From: Chromera velia
Lineage: Eukaryota; Sar; Chromeraceae
Assembly (NCBI GenBank): GCA_018398765.1
Contig: JAHBMJ010001418.1
Location: 1,644 to 31,226, forward strand
Length of the DNA: 29,583 nt
Direction: 5' to 3'
Shown piece by piece: positions 11,377-21,240 of the stretch (position 1 is its first letter; each line of letters opens with the position of its first letter). Under the pieces are notes generated by a model. The model had not been told where the DNA came from. It did no database searches and saw only the letters and a list, made by a program, of their open reading frames with translations. The translations under genes were made by a program, and so were the position numbers.

Positions 11377-12336
11377 CGGCTCTTCCGCTCTTCCTTCGCG
11401 TCCCCCATCATTCTTTTCTGCTGGTCTGTTTTTGTTTCTGCTTTTTGGTTTTGCCTATTCGTTCGTTGTTCCCCGACCGTGCATGCCCCTATCTGTTGTG
11501 ACTAGGAGTGGACAAAAAACATTGCTTGTGCCTGTCTGTCTGTCTGCCGGTTGCGCCTGCAGATTCATCATCAATTGGGTCTCGCACCTCCCCCCCCTCC
11601 TATGGAGGTGCCTCTCCATCATCACCCACACCACCACCATCACCATCACCACAGGGCAGGGCATTCCTCTCTAAGCATGCACGCACATGGGCACGGGCAC
11701 GGGCCGCCCCTCCTGTCCCACCACGACGGGCCGCACGTGCACGGGGGAGGGGCCCCGGAATCTCCCCATCCCCACCCGCACGCCCACCCCCACGCCCATG
11801 GAGGGGACCACGGGGCTGCTGCAGCCGTGGGTGTGGGGGGGCTGCATGGAGGCGGTGGAGGGGTCAGTCAGAGAGACGGAGACAGAGAGAGCAGGTCCCT
11901 AGGGAGTGAAGAGAAATTGACGACGGCTGCTTGTATGCTCGAACGAGCCAACCATAGAGGGTCTATCGATGACACGTTCAGAGAGACTGCGTCGGGGGTA
12001 TCTTGTGATCCCTTCTTTCGCTACGGGCAGAAGAGACGGAACGAGATGGCGAAAAATAAAAGAAGGAAAGAGAGAAAAAGATAAGGTCAACAAATAAACA
12101 AAAGAAAGAAAGAAATATAAGAAACGAAGGAAGGAAGGAAGAAACCAGAAAGAAGATAGACGAGGAAGAAGTCTTCAAGCCGTTTTTCAGCCCCTCCTTC
12201 CGGGCACTCTCTAGCTGTGCTTCTCTCTTTTTTTGTTGCTCTCTCCCTGTTTCTTTCTCTGTTTCTCTCTCTCCCTATCTTTCTATCTACCTATCTATCT
12301 CTATCGATCTCCTGTCTGCGCGCGCGCGCGTGTGTC

Positions 12337-12376
<40 letters not shown>

Positions 12377-12541
12377 CGTGCTCGCATGTGTGCATTGCTT
12401 TCCTGCTGCATTCGTCGCCGTACAGAGTTCCCCCCCTGCCCTCCCTTCTCCTCGCGTCAGGTTCACCTTGGGCCAGGTCTAGGTCCTCCTGGACCCCCTC
12501 ACGGTCCTGTTCCTTTCCTTCCTCCCACGGGTGGTCCGTGA
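8501..12541 (+). CDS. Cys-His (CxH-CxxC) repeat protein with AT-hook, coiled coil and His-rich tracts, eight exons, 489 aa
   Basis: A probable nuclear DNA- or metal-binding protein. Exons are 8501-8515, 8601-8738, 8840-9268, 9630-9746, 10183-10293, 10848-11126, 11563-11862 and 12461-12541 (TGA). All seven introns are phase 0 with GT donors (GTCAGT three times) and CAG acceptors; every exon length is a multiple of three. Residues 76-158 hold five units of the form C-x-H-x6-C-x2-C, starting at 76, 94, 112, 130 and 146 (for example CEHGRRKNTCKEC), which look able to bind zinc. An AT-hook-like RKRGRPSK follows at 165-172, and a basic PSKRSRK at 222-228 could be a nuclear localisation signal. Residues 329-363 form a short Leu/Glu/Arg coiled coil, flanked by His-rich tracts at 302-320 and 382-443. 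The C-terminus is Gly/Pro-rich. Similar C-x-H-G-R...C-K-E-C-G-G repeats are known from oomycetes and algae. The five-codon first exon and the GTCTGT donor at 9269 are the weakest points; exon 4 could instead start at 9656. Confidence 0.75.
10380..10506. repeat. CA/GA dinucleotide and GACA tetranucleotide cluster
   Basis: CA repeats (10380-10402), GA repeats (to about 10450) and GACA repeats (10455-10506) follow each other in the fifth intron of the Cys-His repeat gene. Confidence 0.9.
11340..11375. repeat. TG dinucleotide microsatellite
   Basis: About 17 TG units after a pyrimidine run, in intron 6 of the Cys-His repeat gene. A comparable GT run lies at 12338-12375 in intron 7. Confidence 0.9.
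12338..12375. repeat. GT dinucleotide microsatellite
   Basis: About 18 GT units preceded by a short CG run (from about 12317), about 90 bases upstream of the last exon of the Cys-His repeat gene. Confidence 0.9.
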
Positions 12542-13060
12542 GATAGTTTCATAATGATTTGCTCATCGAGCCAGGAGGATGAGGAAGAGATTGTAAAGGA
12601 GAGAGAAAAAGAAATGCTGCCTCCTTTTAAAGGCGCTTTTCTTGCAGAGCTCTCTTTATCTGACCAATATGTAAAATTGTAAACCGCTGCTGCGGTCAAC
12701 GTTCAGAAATTCAATCGAATCAGAATCTAGCTCAGAATATGTCAAAAGTGCAACGAGACATTCCTCCCTACATTTTTTAATCTTATCAACAATAAATCTG
12801 TTCTTTACTCTAATTAAATTTCGTTAAACAATGATTCAACCAACTTTAATAACTTGAAGGCGGTTATTGCAGTTTTAAAAACATTAAAGTTAATTAAGGC
12901 TTAAATTATACTGCTTAAAACTTTAGATATGTTTTAAATTTAAAAATTTAAGTCGGCGGTATTAGAATTTTTTTTTTAATTCATGTTGAAAAACCTAAAG
13001 AAAACAATCATCAATTTTTGAATCAAAACAACTATGAAAACAGGGGGGGCTGCTGGGGGG
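12542..13060. other. 3' flank and AT-rich DNA
   Basis: It begins with the 3' untranslated part of the Cys-His repeat gene and becomes strongly AT-rich from about 12700. An AATAAA at 12791 could serve as a poly(A) signal, but it is 250 bases past the stop. No coding stretch is supported. Confidence 0.4.
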
Positions 13061-13064
13061 CCTG

Positions 13065-14256
13065 AGGGGGGGACGTAGGCTTTAGGCGTAGGATATTAAA
13101 AACAATAATCAAAAATAATAATCAAAAGAAAAAAAAAATGATGATATGATTCAAATGCAAAAAATGTATAATTTGACCTATAGGTTACTACTAGGACCTT
13201 CCGGTCACCTAAAAACGTCTTCAAAAATTCAAATGTATTGTTTTAGGATTTTTGAAAGCAATTTTATCGATTTTTATGGAGATAAATTTTGAAGTTTGTC
13301 TGTACACGATAAGCTGACTTACATAATTTTTGCATTTCCCTCTTAAAGAATTTCAATAACTCTAATTGGCACCTCTGTCCATCTACCAACCCACCCTTGA
13401 TTCCCCACTGGCATCTTTATTTTTACTTTTCACATTTTTTGGAACTCTGAAACCTTCGCGACCCTGAAAATATTTCCAAAGCGCGTCCTGTCATTGTCTT
13501 CGATCATAAGACCAAAGGTCGCAGTCTCTGCGTTTCGCTCAAATATGGGTGCGCGTAAGCACTGTGCTGTCTAGTCTTTGTGCTTGGGATCACGGGTAAC
13601 AGGACCAGTGAACCGCCTTCCTGAAGCACTGAACACTGCCTGTACCTGCGTTAATTCATAACACTCTACCTCTTCCTTGCTTCCTTTCAACTTGCGCATC
13701 GTGTGCAGCCACACCCACCCCTTCTCCTTAATGATGTTGCCAGCATCATCTGCTGCATGCTTACCCTTTGCCTGTTCACGGTGGAAATGATTTGCTTCTC
13801 ATTCATGAAGGACGTGCGGATTCACGTCTTTGGAAAAGAAACTGATGTGTACAGAAGACTATGTGTCCTAGGTAAAAAGGAGATGAAGAAAGAAATTTTT
13901 TTACTTTGGCAGCAGAAAGTAGAAGGGGATCACTACGATGTGCTAGAGCCTCATTCTGTTCTCCAAGCCTAAAAGCTGTGATTGAGGTCATTGTCTTTGC
14001 TCTCAATATATCTCAATGAAAACAATTGTAAATAAAGTGTTTCGTAGATTTTTATAAAAAAGATCAAAGCAGTTAGAACTTACATCTTAACTAGTGTTTT
14101 GAAATGACTTGACCTAGGTTTTGATCGTTTAATTCAAAACTAGTTTCAAAAATAAAAAAAATTAAAATCAAATATTAAAAAAAAAAACTGGAAAAAATGA
14201 CGTTATGTTTTATTATTTGATTTTGATGTCCTACGCCTAGCCCTACAAATCGGGCA
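13065..14256. mobile_element. Possible DNA-element remnant with imperfect inverted repeats
   Basis: The sequence GTAGGCTTTAGGCGTAGGAT near 13071 is matched in inverted orientation by TCCTACGCCTAGCCCTAC near 14229. The similarity continues inward as A-rich sequence with CAAAAT/CAATAAT motifs, for roughly 40 bases. The 1.2 kb between them is AT-rich apart from a central, less AT-rich part (about 13440-13975) that holds the OTU-like fragment. This is the shape of a small DNA transposon or a transduced gene piece, but target-site duplications and a transposase were not found. Confidence 0.3.
13709..13972 (+). pseudogene. OTU cysteine-protease-like C-terminal fragment
   Basis: An open stretch follows an acceptor-like CATCGTGTGCAG and runs to a TAA. 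The order of pieces resembles the end of OTU-family deubiquitinases: a hydrophobic helix, then VRIHVFG (the strand usually written as I.V..), then EIFLLWQ, then GDHYDVLEP, where the His of HYD would be the catalytic His. The catalytic Asp/Cys N-terminal part is not seen upstream, and the DNA around it is AT-rich and repeat-like. I read it as a partial or decayed copy, possibly carried by a mobile element. The family assignment rests on motif memory alone. Confidence 0.3.
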
Positions 14257-14983
14257 TTATCGGGGGAGTAATTGATTGATTGATTAGAATCAGTCAACGT
14301 GAATTAAGTTAAATGTTTAGTAAGATTCTTTTTATGTATATTTTTCTCTAACTAGTTCTCTAATCAAAGAATGCTAAACAATGATTTTCAGATTGACCCT
14401 GTGCTAGACCCTATGACAGCCTAAACTTGAAATCTCTTAAATCCTAGCTTAAATCTAATAATACAATGAACATTAATACGTGTTACTACCCTAGGCGACA
14501 AAATTATTGAACAAAATTTTTGAGTTTGGTAAAATTTCATTTTTGGGGACGACATTGGATCAAGCTCCCTTCTTTGAAAGTTTTAGAGCCAGTGTAGTTG
14601 CTAGTATGATACTAGGGCTGTATTGGCTCATCTTTGCCTATATAACTACTATTGAAACCAACATACCCAATTTGAGACCCCTAGGGTCGTTCACGGTGTA
14701 TAAAAAACATATTTTCACAAGATTAATAGCAAATAGATATAGAATAGCCTTAACACAATAACAAAATAAAACCATTTTAAAAACAATTTAATTAAAAGTA
14801 TTGTTTGCTTCTTTACTCTATCTCTTTGATTTTTTTTTATCACTTGAAGTTTATTCAATAATTTTATCGTCTAGGGTAGTACACCATAATCATTCTTTTT
14901 CAGTATTAGCCTAGGTGTTAGCTAGGGTATTAGCCTGCATGTAACTCTTATAACATAAACACATCACTGAGGTCTATTTTTTA
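14257..14983. other. AT-rich DNA downstream of DVR
   Basis: A strongly AT-rich stretch with scattered CCTAGG/CTAGGG motifs and a GATT tandem at about 14268-14285. A plus-strand open frame at 14507-14761 (84 codons, hydrophobic middle) is present, but its AT-driven composition gives no support for coding. The 3' UTR of DVR must lie at the right end. Confidence 0.4.
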
Positions 14984-15565
14984 TCAAGCTGCTCCCACGG
15001 TTTCTCGCTCCTTGCCTTCTTCCGCTTGACTCTTTTCCTTCTTTCCTCCTCCAAACATCGTCGTATAGGGGTCGTATTCCTGCCCCTCGACTGCGATCTT
15101 CTTGTAATGGTCACCCAGTAAATCTTCCCCCCAAATCTCCCCCTCTGCCCCCTTCACATCAGGACCAGTAAGCATGTCATACTCCCCATAGTACTTCCCG
15201 ATGCGTGCAAGCTCTGCAGCGTCCTCCATTTGAGGAAAGAACTGACCCATCCAGTCGAATGCACCGATGATGGGGTCAAAAATCTCAATCGGAAATTTCC
15301 AATACGCAGGCTCTCCCTTTCCAGTCGCTTCATACATCAGTCTCCCCTGGTCCTCCATCGATAGAGCGGGCCCGGGTCCGCCCACGGGAATGGCCCGGTT
15401 CCATTTGGAGGGATTCCGGGCGCACTCGACCATGAAGGCGGCAAGGTCGGGCTCCGAGATCGGGTTACACTTGCACACACGCTCTCCACCGATGGTGAAG
15501 GCAATGAAAGGCCACCCTTGTTGTACTGTCTCAAGCTGCATTTCAGGCACGCACGCACGCAAACA

Positions 15566-15605
<40 letters not shown>

Positions 15606-15625
15606 CATACACACACCCACCCACC

Positions 15626-15697
<72 letters not shown>

Positions 15698-17745
15698 CAG
15701 TGATGTAGATGCACAAAGACACGTTCACGAGAAAAGTAATAGAGAAGCAGAGACAGACACAAATACACATAATTGGGGACCTGTCTTTTCCGTCCGTTTC
15801 AGCCATACAGAGAGGTGAGACAGCACAACTCCATTTGACTCGTGCAGAGAGGTAGACCTCTTAGTAGAAAAACAACAGACTCTTTCATCCCCCCCCCTCC
15901 TTTCCTCCTCTTTTTTCGGGTTCACAGAGAGACGCAGACAGACACCGATAGAGACACGACAGGTGAGGACAAGCAGAAAAAGGCAGGCAGGAACAGATGG
16001 CCACAGATAGAGATAGGAAGAGGCCGACGGAAAGGGACAGGAACAGACAGACGCAGACCAAAGCACTTATTTTTTCTTCTGTCTTCTTGACAACAAACCA
16101 AGCAAAGAAAGAGAGAGATGACGCAGACAGACTGGCGAAGAGAGAGACAGAGACAGGCAAAGACGGACAAAGTGCAAGAAAGAGAGGTAGGGACAGAGAG
16201 AGACACAGACGGAGAGAAACAGACAACCCCAATGCAGGAACACAGCTAACGCACGCGCTATGCGAAGGAGAAGGCAGCAAAGCGGGGGGGCGAGAAGAAA
16301 ATACGCACTGCTGACAGAAAGAAAAATTGACGGGATAAGAACAGACACAAACTCAGCGCCACGGCAAATCAACGAAAAAAGGAAGTCAGGGGGAAGGTGC
16401 AGAAAGGAGTAAGACAAGAAAGAGGACCTGGAGAAGAGGCTGTGTTTGCTTTGCACACTACAGGACAAACAAAAGAAAAAGTTGGGGGGGCGAGGCAGGC
16501 AGCGAGCAAAAGCGATGGAGAGAAGCAGCGACTTGGCGAACAGATTGTACGAGAGAGGCATGGAGCAAGCTGCCTGGTGCTTCAGAAATATCTTGGACCT
16601 GACGCCACCCAAGTGTCCCCATAGTCCCTCCCGTACTGCGCACTCACCTGTCCGGACAGAGATTTGAAGAACGCCGTTGGTCTTGCAATTGCGTGCGTCA
16701 GTTTCCCTTCCTCTGTTGCTTTGCGGATATCGGCCTCGACCTTCAACTGCATGCTCTCGACGCGAACACGCAAACACACAAACAAATAAATGAAGAAGAC
16801 AGATAGTCAGGGAAATTGAGAGCGCAAAAGGGACAAAAGAATGCATGGCGCAAGTCGGGGAGAGAAACAAGCAGATGCTATCGAAAGCTCGTCGCACTTC
16901 CCGGGCTTTCCTGCTGGCCATATGACTGCCTCCCTATCTGCCCGTACCCGCTTGGGAGAGAGCCTGCGCGACTGTGTGTCTACCTGCTTGTCTTCCTCTC
17001 TGCTTGCCCGCCTGCCTGCCCGCCCGCCCGCATACCTGTTTGCCTCCCTGCCCGTCTGCCTGCCTGTCTGCTTGGCTGTCTACCGGCGTGTATTCCTGAC
17101 TGTCCCTCCCTCTTGGCATCTGAGCAGTGGACCTCCACTGGGACTTGAACGGACCTTCGCATGTTGGAACTGGAGTTTCGGAATGTTCACACAGAATGCC
17201 GACAAGAGGATGAAGTGCTTGGCTCCCTTTTCCACTGCCACATCGAGCATGTTCTTGGTGGCCTGGTAGTCCACTGCCCAGCTGTCGGACTTCGTGCCGC
17301 TCCGGCTTGCCAGACACGAGACAACCACATCGACCTGCTCATCCCCGAAAGCATTCTGTCGGATGTCATCAAGGTCTGTGGCCTGTCCGTGTCTGATCTC
17401 TGCGCCTTCAAAGAGATCCTCTCGGACCGTCGCACCGGGACGCACAAAGGCCACAGTTTGGAACCCCTGATTCACGAACTCCCGAACGACAAACTTCCCG
17501 ATATAACCAGTGGCCCCGGCAACCACCACACGGACCTTTGAAGGGTCATCGAATGGGAGGGAGGCAGTGCGCTGTACAGCTTCGCGAACGGCTGCTGTGT
17601 CAAGCTGCTGCTCGGCTCTGAGGGAAGAGACGGCATGTCTTCTTAGGGCTGGTCTTTTGAAAGGAGACGGGGCTGGAAACAGAGTGAACGCCCGCACCCC
17701 TGTTTCTCCGAGGAGAACAAACAGCAACACGCAAACATTCCACAT
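14984..17745 (-). CDS. DVR: Divinyl chlorophyllide a 8-vinyl-reductase, plastid-targeted, three exons, 413 aa
   Basis: It reduces the 8-vinyl group of divinyl (proto)chlorophyllide with NADPH, a step of chlorophyll synthesis in the plastid. Exons on the minus strand are 17745-17155, 16746-16648 and 15535-14984 (TGA); both introns are phase 0, donors GTCCGT and GTGAGT, acceptors TGCAG. Residues 1-20 are a hydrophobic signal peptide (MWNVCVLLFVLLGETGVRAF), with Phe at the likely cleavage point, followed by a basic Ser/Pro/Arg transit-like region to about residue 60: the bipartite leader of complex plastids. The mature part is an NAD(P)-binding SDR/NmrA-like fold: GATGYIG at 77-83, VVVSCLASR at 140-148, DYQATKN at 159-165, KHFILLSA at 176-183, RPTAFFKSL at 219-227, then NPISEPDLAAF and IPVGGPGPALS in exon 3. 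These match the plant/BciA-type enzyme in order and spacing, and the length is close to plant DVR. The 1.1-kb second intron contains CA/GA microsatellites. Confidence 0.93.
15558..15695. repeat. Double CA/GA compound microsatellite
   Basis: Two successive CA-then-GA tracts (with CCCA variants in between), about 140 bases long, just inside the 3' end of the second DVR intron. Confidence 0.9.
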
Positions 17746-17945
17746 TTCAAAAAAGATGTGTGTAATGTCAACTGAGTGGTGTGAGAACGGGAACGCACTG
17801 CATCTGCCCTTTCTTCTGTATTCTTTGTGCCGTCTCGTTTTGGGAGGCCGTCTCGTTTTGCGGCCCCGTACCGTCACGCAACTTAAGTGCCTCCAAAAAC
17901 ATTTCCGGGGCCAGTAGCGCTTTTCACGGCAATAAGAGCCGAAAG

Positions 17946-18016
17946 TGCATCCGCCGGGAATCGAACCCGGGTCACATCGATGGCAACGATGTATTCTACC
18001 ACTAGACCACGGATGC
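17946..18016 (-). tRNA. tRNA-Gly (anticodon GCC)
   Basis: On the minus strand the 7-base acceptor arms GCATCCG (18016-18010) and CGGATGC (17953-17947) pair fully, with discriminator A at 17946. The D arm contains AGTGGTAGAAT, the anticodon stem ACATCG/CGATGT closes the loop TTGCCAT with anticodon GCC, and the T arm is CCCGG-GTTCGAT-TCCGGG-like (B box GGTTCGATTCC). There is no intron and no encoded CCA, as expected for a nuclear gene. At 71 bases it has the usual short tRNA-Gly form. It lies 200 bases upstream of the DVR start on the same strand. Confidence 0.95.
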
Positions 18017-18354
18017 TGCTTGACAGTGCGAAATGCCTTCCTGCAAAATCCGAAAATCGACTTATCGGATTCCTCAACGCGAGTCATGCGACGCAGCTGT
18101 GATGATTAATGTAGCTGTCTCGTATTGTCTCCTCAACGATCATTGCGGATTTGCTTGACGATTACAACCTCACTGCTTCTTCTGAATGATATATAGATCG
18201 TCATGAATAGTGAAGACGAAAGACTGCTTTGAACAACAAGGAGAACTCTCTTTTCAAGCCTTCATTTTTCACGCAAGAGTGAGGAGACACCTGGTGTTGT
18301 TTTGAGACGACCTCCGTCTTCCCCCTACTAAGGCGGTTGGTTCTCTTCCTCAAA
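18017..18354. promoter_or_regulatory. Intergenic region upstream of the tRNA and the plus-strand 482-aa gene
   Basis: It separates the minus-strand tRNA-Gly from the plus-strand gene starting at 18355. A TATATAGATC motif at about 18190 is the only TATA-like element seen; it lies 165 bases before the ATG, which is plausible for a promoter with a short 5' UTR. No other feature is evident. Confidence 0.35.
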
Positions 18355-20956
18355 ATGGAATCACCTTCCAGTCGCTGTTCGGAATCTGATAAGCTCCGTC
18401 TTGTCAAGAGGTCTCGCCTTGAGCTTCTCGGGTCTCCACGCTCCGACAGGGATCCATTTGGGTCCCCGAAGAGCATCGGCGTCTCGTCTCTCTGGGGGGA
18501 CTTTCCGGATCTGTTCGTTGAAAGAGAGAGATCTTCTTCCACAGTGGACTTCCATTTCTTCACCAAAAGAGTTGGAGAACGAGTAGGCAAGGGTGTCAGC
18601 CATGTCATTCACACATTTCTCGCAAACTTGACTTTGGCAGTCCGGTTTCCTTCAGAGCTCTTGCCCTCGGAGACGGGAACCGTGGTGGCGTCGTTGTTGC
18701 ACAGAGGCTCGAGCAACGATGACTTGGGCGTGTCGGTGTTGCAAGCCTTCATACAGCCAGAGAACAGCAGAGCAGCCCTCCTGAAACTGGCAGAGGCCGA
18801 TCCCCTCCTCTTCGAAATCCTCTGCAACTTCCTGCCGTCTTTCGTAGGGGTCAGTTCACTCTCTTTCTGTTGTGTGTATCTTGTTATTATCTTTGGATAC
18901 ACTTCAACTGACTGTTGTGGAAGTCTGAAACTCAACCAAACGCGTATGCAACCCCCCCTCTCAGATACTATCGTGATTGCATGCGTGCGTGTATCAGCAT
19001 TCGATGCTGTCCTGTGGTCTGTCTGTGCCCGGAAGGACTTTCGTATCTTGGTGGCCTCTGACTTCCGATTCTCCGTCCTCTTGTTTGATGCTTGATGAGT
19101 GCAGACGCGTGGTCACATGAGCCTGGAGGATTCTGAGGAATTCTTCGCCCGTCTGAAGGTCAGTCAGGGGAATACATGCACGAACAAATGATGTGAGGAA
19201 GAACAGACGGACCCTGGTACTCCGACGTACCCAGTGGATTCCTCTGACAGCATCGCCTGGTCGAACTTCCTGATGTTCCCCTGATCCCCTCCTCACTTAC
19301 CCTCTCTTCACCTCCATCCTTCCCCCTGAAGATTGTCTCTGATGTCCCCTCTTTCTCTGCTCCCTCCCTTGTCCTGTTGGCCTGCTCCCTCCGCCCTCCC
19401 TGCCTGCTGGGGGTCTCTGCTCCTCCTAGATCTGTCTGGCTGGCCTTCCAGTCGTCGTTTGTCCTTTGTCAGATTTCATCCCTTGAGTGGCTCCCTCTGG
19501 CTCCCTCTCATTGTGCACATCTCTCTCTACGTGTGCGTTTCTGTTTGCGTTCGCCTCTCTCTCTCTCTCTCTGTGTGTGTGTGAGTGTGTGTGTGTGTGA
19601 TGTGTGCGTGCGTGCAGAAAGAGGGCGGGGAAGCTCTGGTGGGACAGGTGACGAGGACCCTGAAGAAATACGGGATGAGCAGGATGAGGCTGTGTGCAGA
19701 AGTGAAGAAGATCCTCAAACATCTCCCAGACCTCCTCATGCTCTTTTTCCTCTTCGTTCCAGATTTCTCCTGCAATGTCCGTCAGTCTGCTCCTTCCTTC
19801 TTTCTTTCCATCCTTCCTTCCTTTCTTCCTTCCTTCCTGCCTCCTTACATCCTCAAGGGCATCTGCATTCTTCCTTCCCCGCCTCCTCCCAGGTATTCAC
19901 TGATTCTTGAATACCTTATCTTATTCCTTCTGGCTTCGTGCTTTCCTTTCCAGATCCCTTTGTCTCCCTATTCGGGAATCCAGACGTCATATCCTCCCTC
20001 TCTTGTTGTACGACGATCTTTTGGCACACTGACATGTAACTCTCTTCAATCATGACCAACTCCCGCTTTTTACTTGTTCATCCAGCTTGACGATTGTCCT
20101 GTCGTGCCTTTTATTCCAATTTATTATCTGTCGAGAAAAGAAAAGAGGAACCCAAGCAGTGTCTCTCTCTTTGTCTTTACATTCGTCTCCATCCCCCTTT
20201 CTTTTCATTCTGCAGCTTCCCGTCTCCGACTGGCAGAGTCTCGTTCTTCCTTCCACATGCACTCGCCGCTCCTCCACCCTGATGGACCTGCCCTCAGTGC
20301 TCTGGTCAATTTCAGAGGCACAGAACATCAGCGGGGGGCAGAGGGGCAGGACTCTGACTGCCGCTGGGTTGCCTTCTCCTTCCAGGTCTCCCCATCACCC
20401 CCACCCATACGCGCACAGCTCCTCCATGTCCCCCCCGTCTCACCACCTCTTTCCCTCATGCGACGGTCACCCCTTGGCCGTCTCCTCTTGCTGCTCCCCA
20501 ACCAACGGAGCATTCATCACACACCCCCTCACTGCCTATCACCAGACTGCCAACAGGAGGGGCCAGAAGGAGACGGGGAAGGACAAGGCAGAGCACACTA
20601 CAATGGCCCTCCTGGCCCCAGACGGAAGCGTTTTCAAGCAGACGTCAATGCAACCGTCCAAGTTGGGGGGGGTTGGGGGAATGGAGCATGAAAAGGACAG
20701 GGACAAGGGCAGAGAGGGGGAAACGGAGATGGAGGTTGTCCTGCAGGAAACGAAGGTTGGAGAGGGAGAGGGGATGGAGACAGAGAGGGGAGCAAAACCT
20801 TTTTCCGTCTCCGCCCTAGGCACTGTGGACAAAGAGAAGGCCGGCGGTGTCTGTGCGTCTCTCCCCGGCTCGGTGGGTGATGACACGACAGGCCGAAGCT
20901 TCGCGGCAGTTCTGGGCAAGTCGGCTTCCGATGAGTCTGTCACTGTGGACCCGTAG
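18355..20956 (+). CDS. Hypothetical protein, four exons, 482 aa
   Basis: The product is not recognised. Proposed exons are 18355-18849, 19105-19158, 19618-19776 and 20216-20956 (TAG). Donors are GTCAGT, GTCAGT and GTCCGT, acceptors TGCAG, and all introns are phase 0. The start ATG is the first in frame; the N-terminus (MESPSSRCSESDKLRLVKRS) is Ser/Arg-rich and polar. Residues about 95-235 are predicted helical: LLHRGSSNDD, LLKLAEADPLLFEILCNFLP, then SLEDSEEFFARLK and VTRTLKKYG with LCAEVKKILKHLPDLL. The last exon (237-482) is low complexity: His/Pro/Ser-rich first (SPHHPHPYAHSSS), then Lys/Glu/Gly-rich, ending SFAAVLGKSASDESVTVDP. The third donor is weak, and a pyrimidine-AG at 19761 or 19953 could mark other exon borders. 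The end of this gene is duplicated at 25096-25550. Confidence 0.55.
19555..19604. repeat. CT/GT dinucleotide microsatellite
   Basis: CT repeats pass into GT repeats directly upstream of the GTGCGTGCGTGCAG acceptor of the third exon of the 482-aa gene, so it may act as an extended pyrimidine tract. Confidence 0.8.
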
Positions 20957-21240
20957 GGAGGGAGGAGAAGGGGAGGGTGCATGGCTGAGACAATCTCTTC
21001 TGCTCTTTCTCTTCGAGTGGAACGAAAGAGAAAGAAAGAGAGGAGCGACCGAAGGACAAAGAGAGAGCAGACAGCCATCCGGCCATGCAGCCATCATGTA
21101 CAAACGAATTCATTCAGACAGACACACAGACGCTCAGTAGACACAATACAGTAATTCAATAGAGGAGAGAAGAGTGCAGTGGAGAGGTTTGGGGATCAGA
21201 GGGATGCGGTAGACGAGTGCGAAACACGGGACTCCTTTTT
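20858..21240 (+). repeat. Source copy of a duplicated 3' gene end
   Basis: The last 33 codons of the 482-aa gene plus about 285 bases of 3' flank recur at 25138-25550 in the same orientation with moderate divergence. A further 38 bases (20624-20662) match 25096-25133; the 195 bases between are absent from the copy. Shared landmarks are AGCTTCGCGGCAGTTCTGGG, GGGTGCATGGCTGAGAC, CTCTTCGAGTGGAACGAAAG and AACACGGGACTC. Confidence 0.85.

Noticed and set aside
14507-14761. Plus-strand frame of 84 codons with a hydrophobic middle
   Set aside because: AT-driven composition, no neighbouring exon or family resemblance.
16067-16921. Long minus-strand open frame (284 codons)
   Set aside because: It is Leu/Ser/Cys-rich low complexity and spans both DVR introns and DVR exon 2 in another frame; the DVR frame through exon 2 matches the family.
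20539-21078. Minus-strand open frame with a mirror frame at 25117-25407
   Set aside because: The similarity of the two frames reflects the duplicated DNA; the plus-strand frame keeps the stop and residues and is continuous with the splice model.
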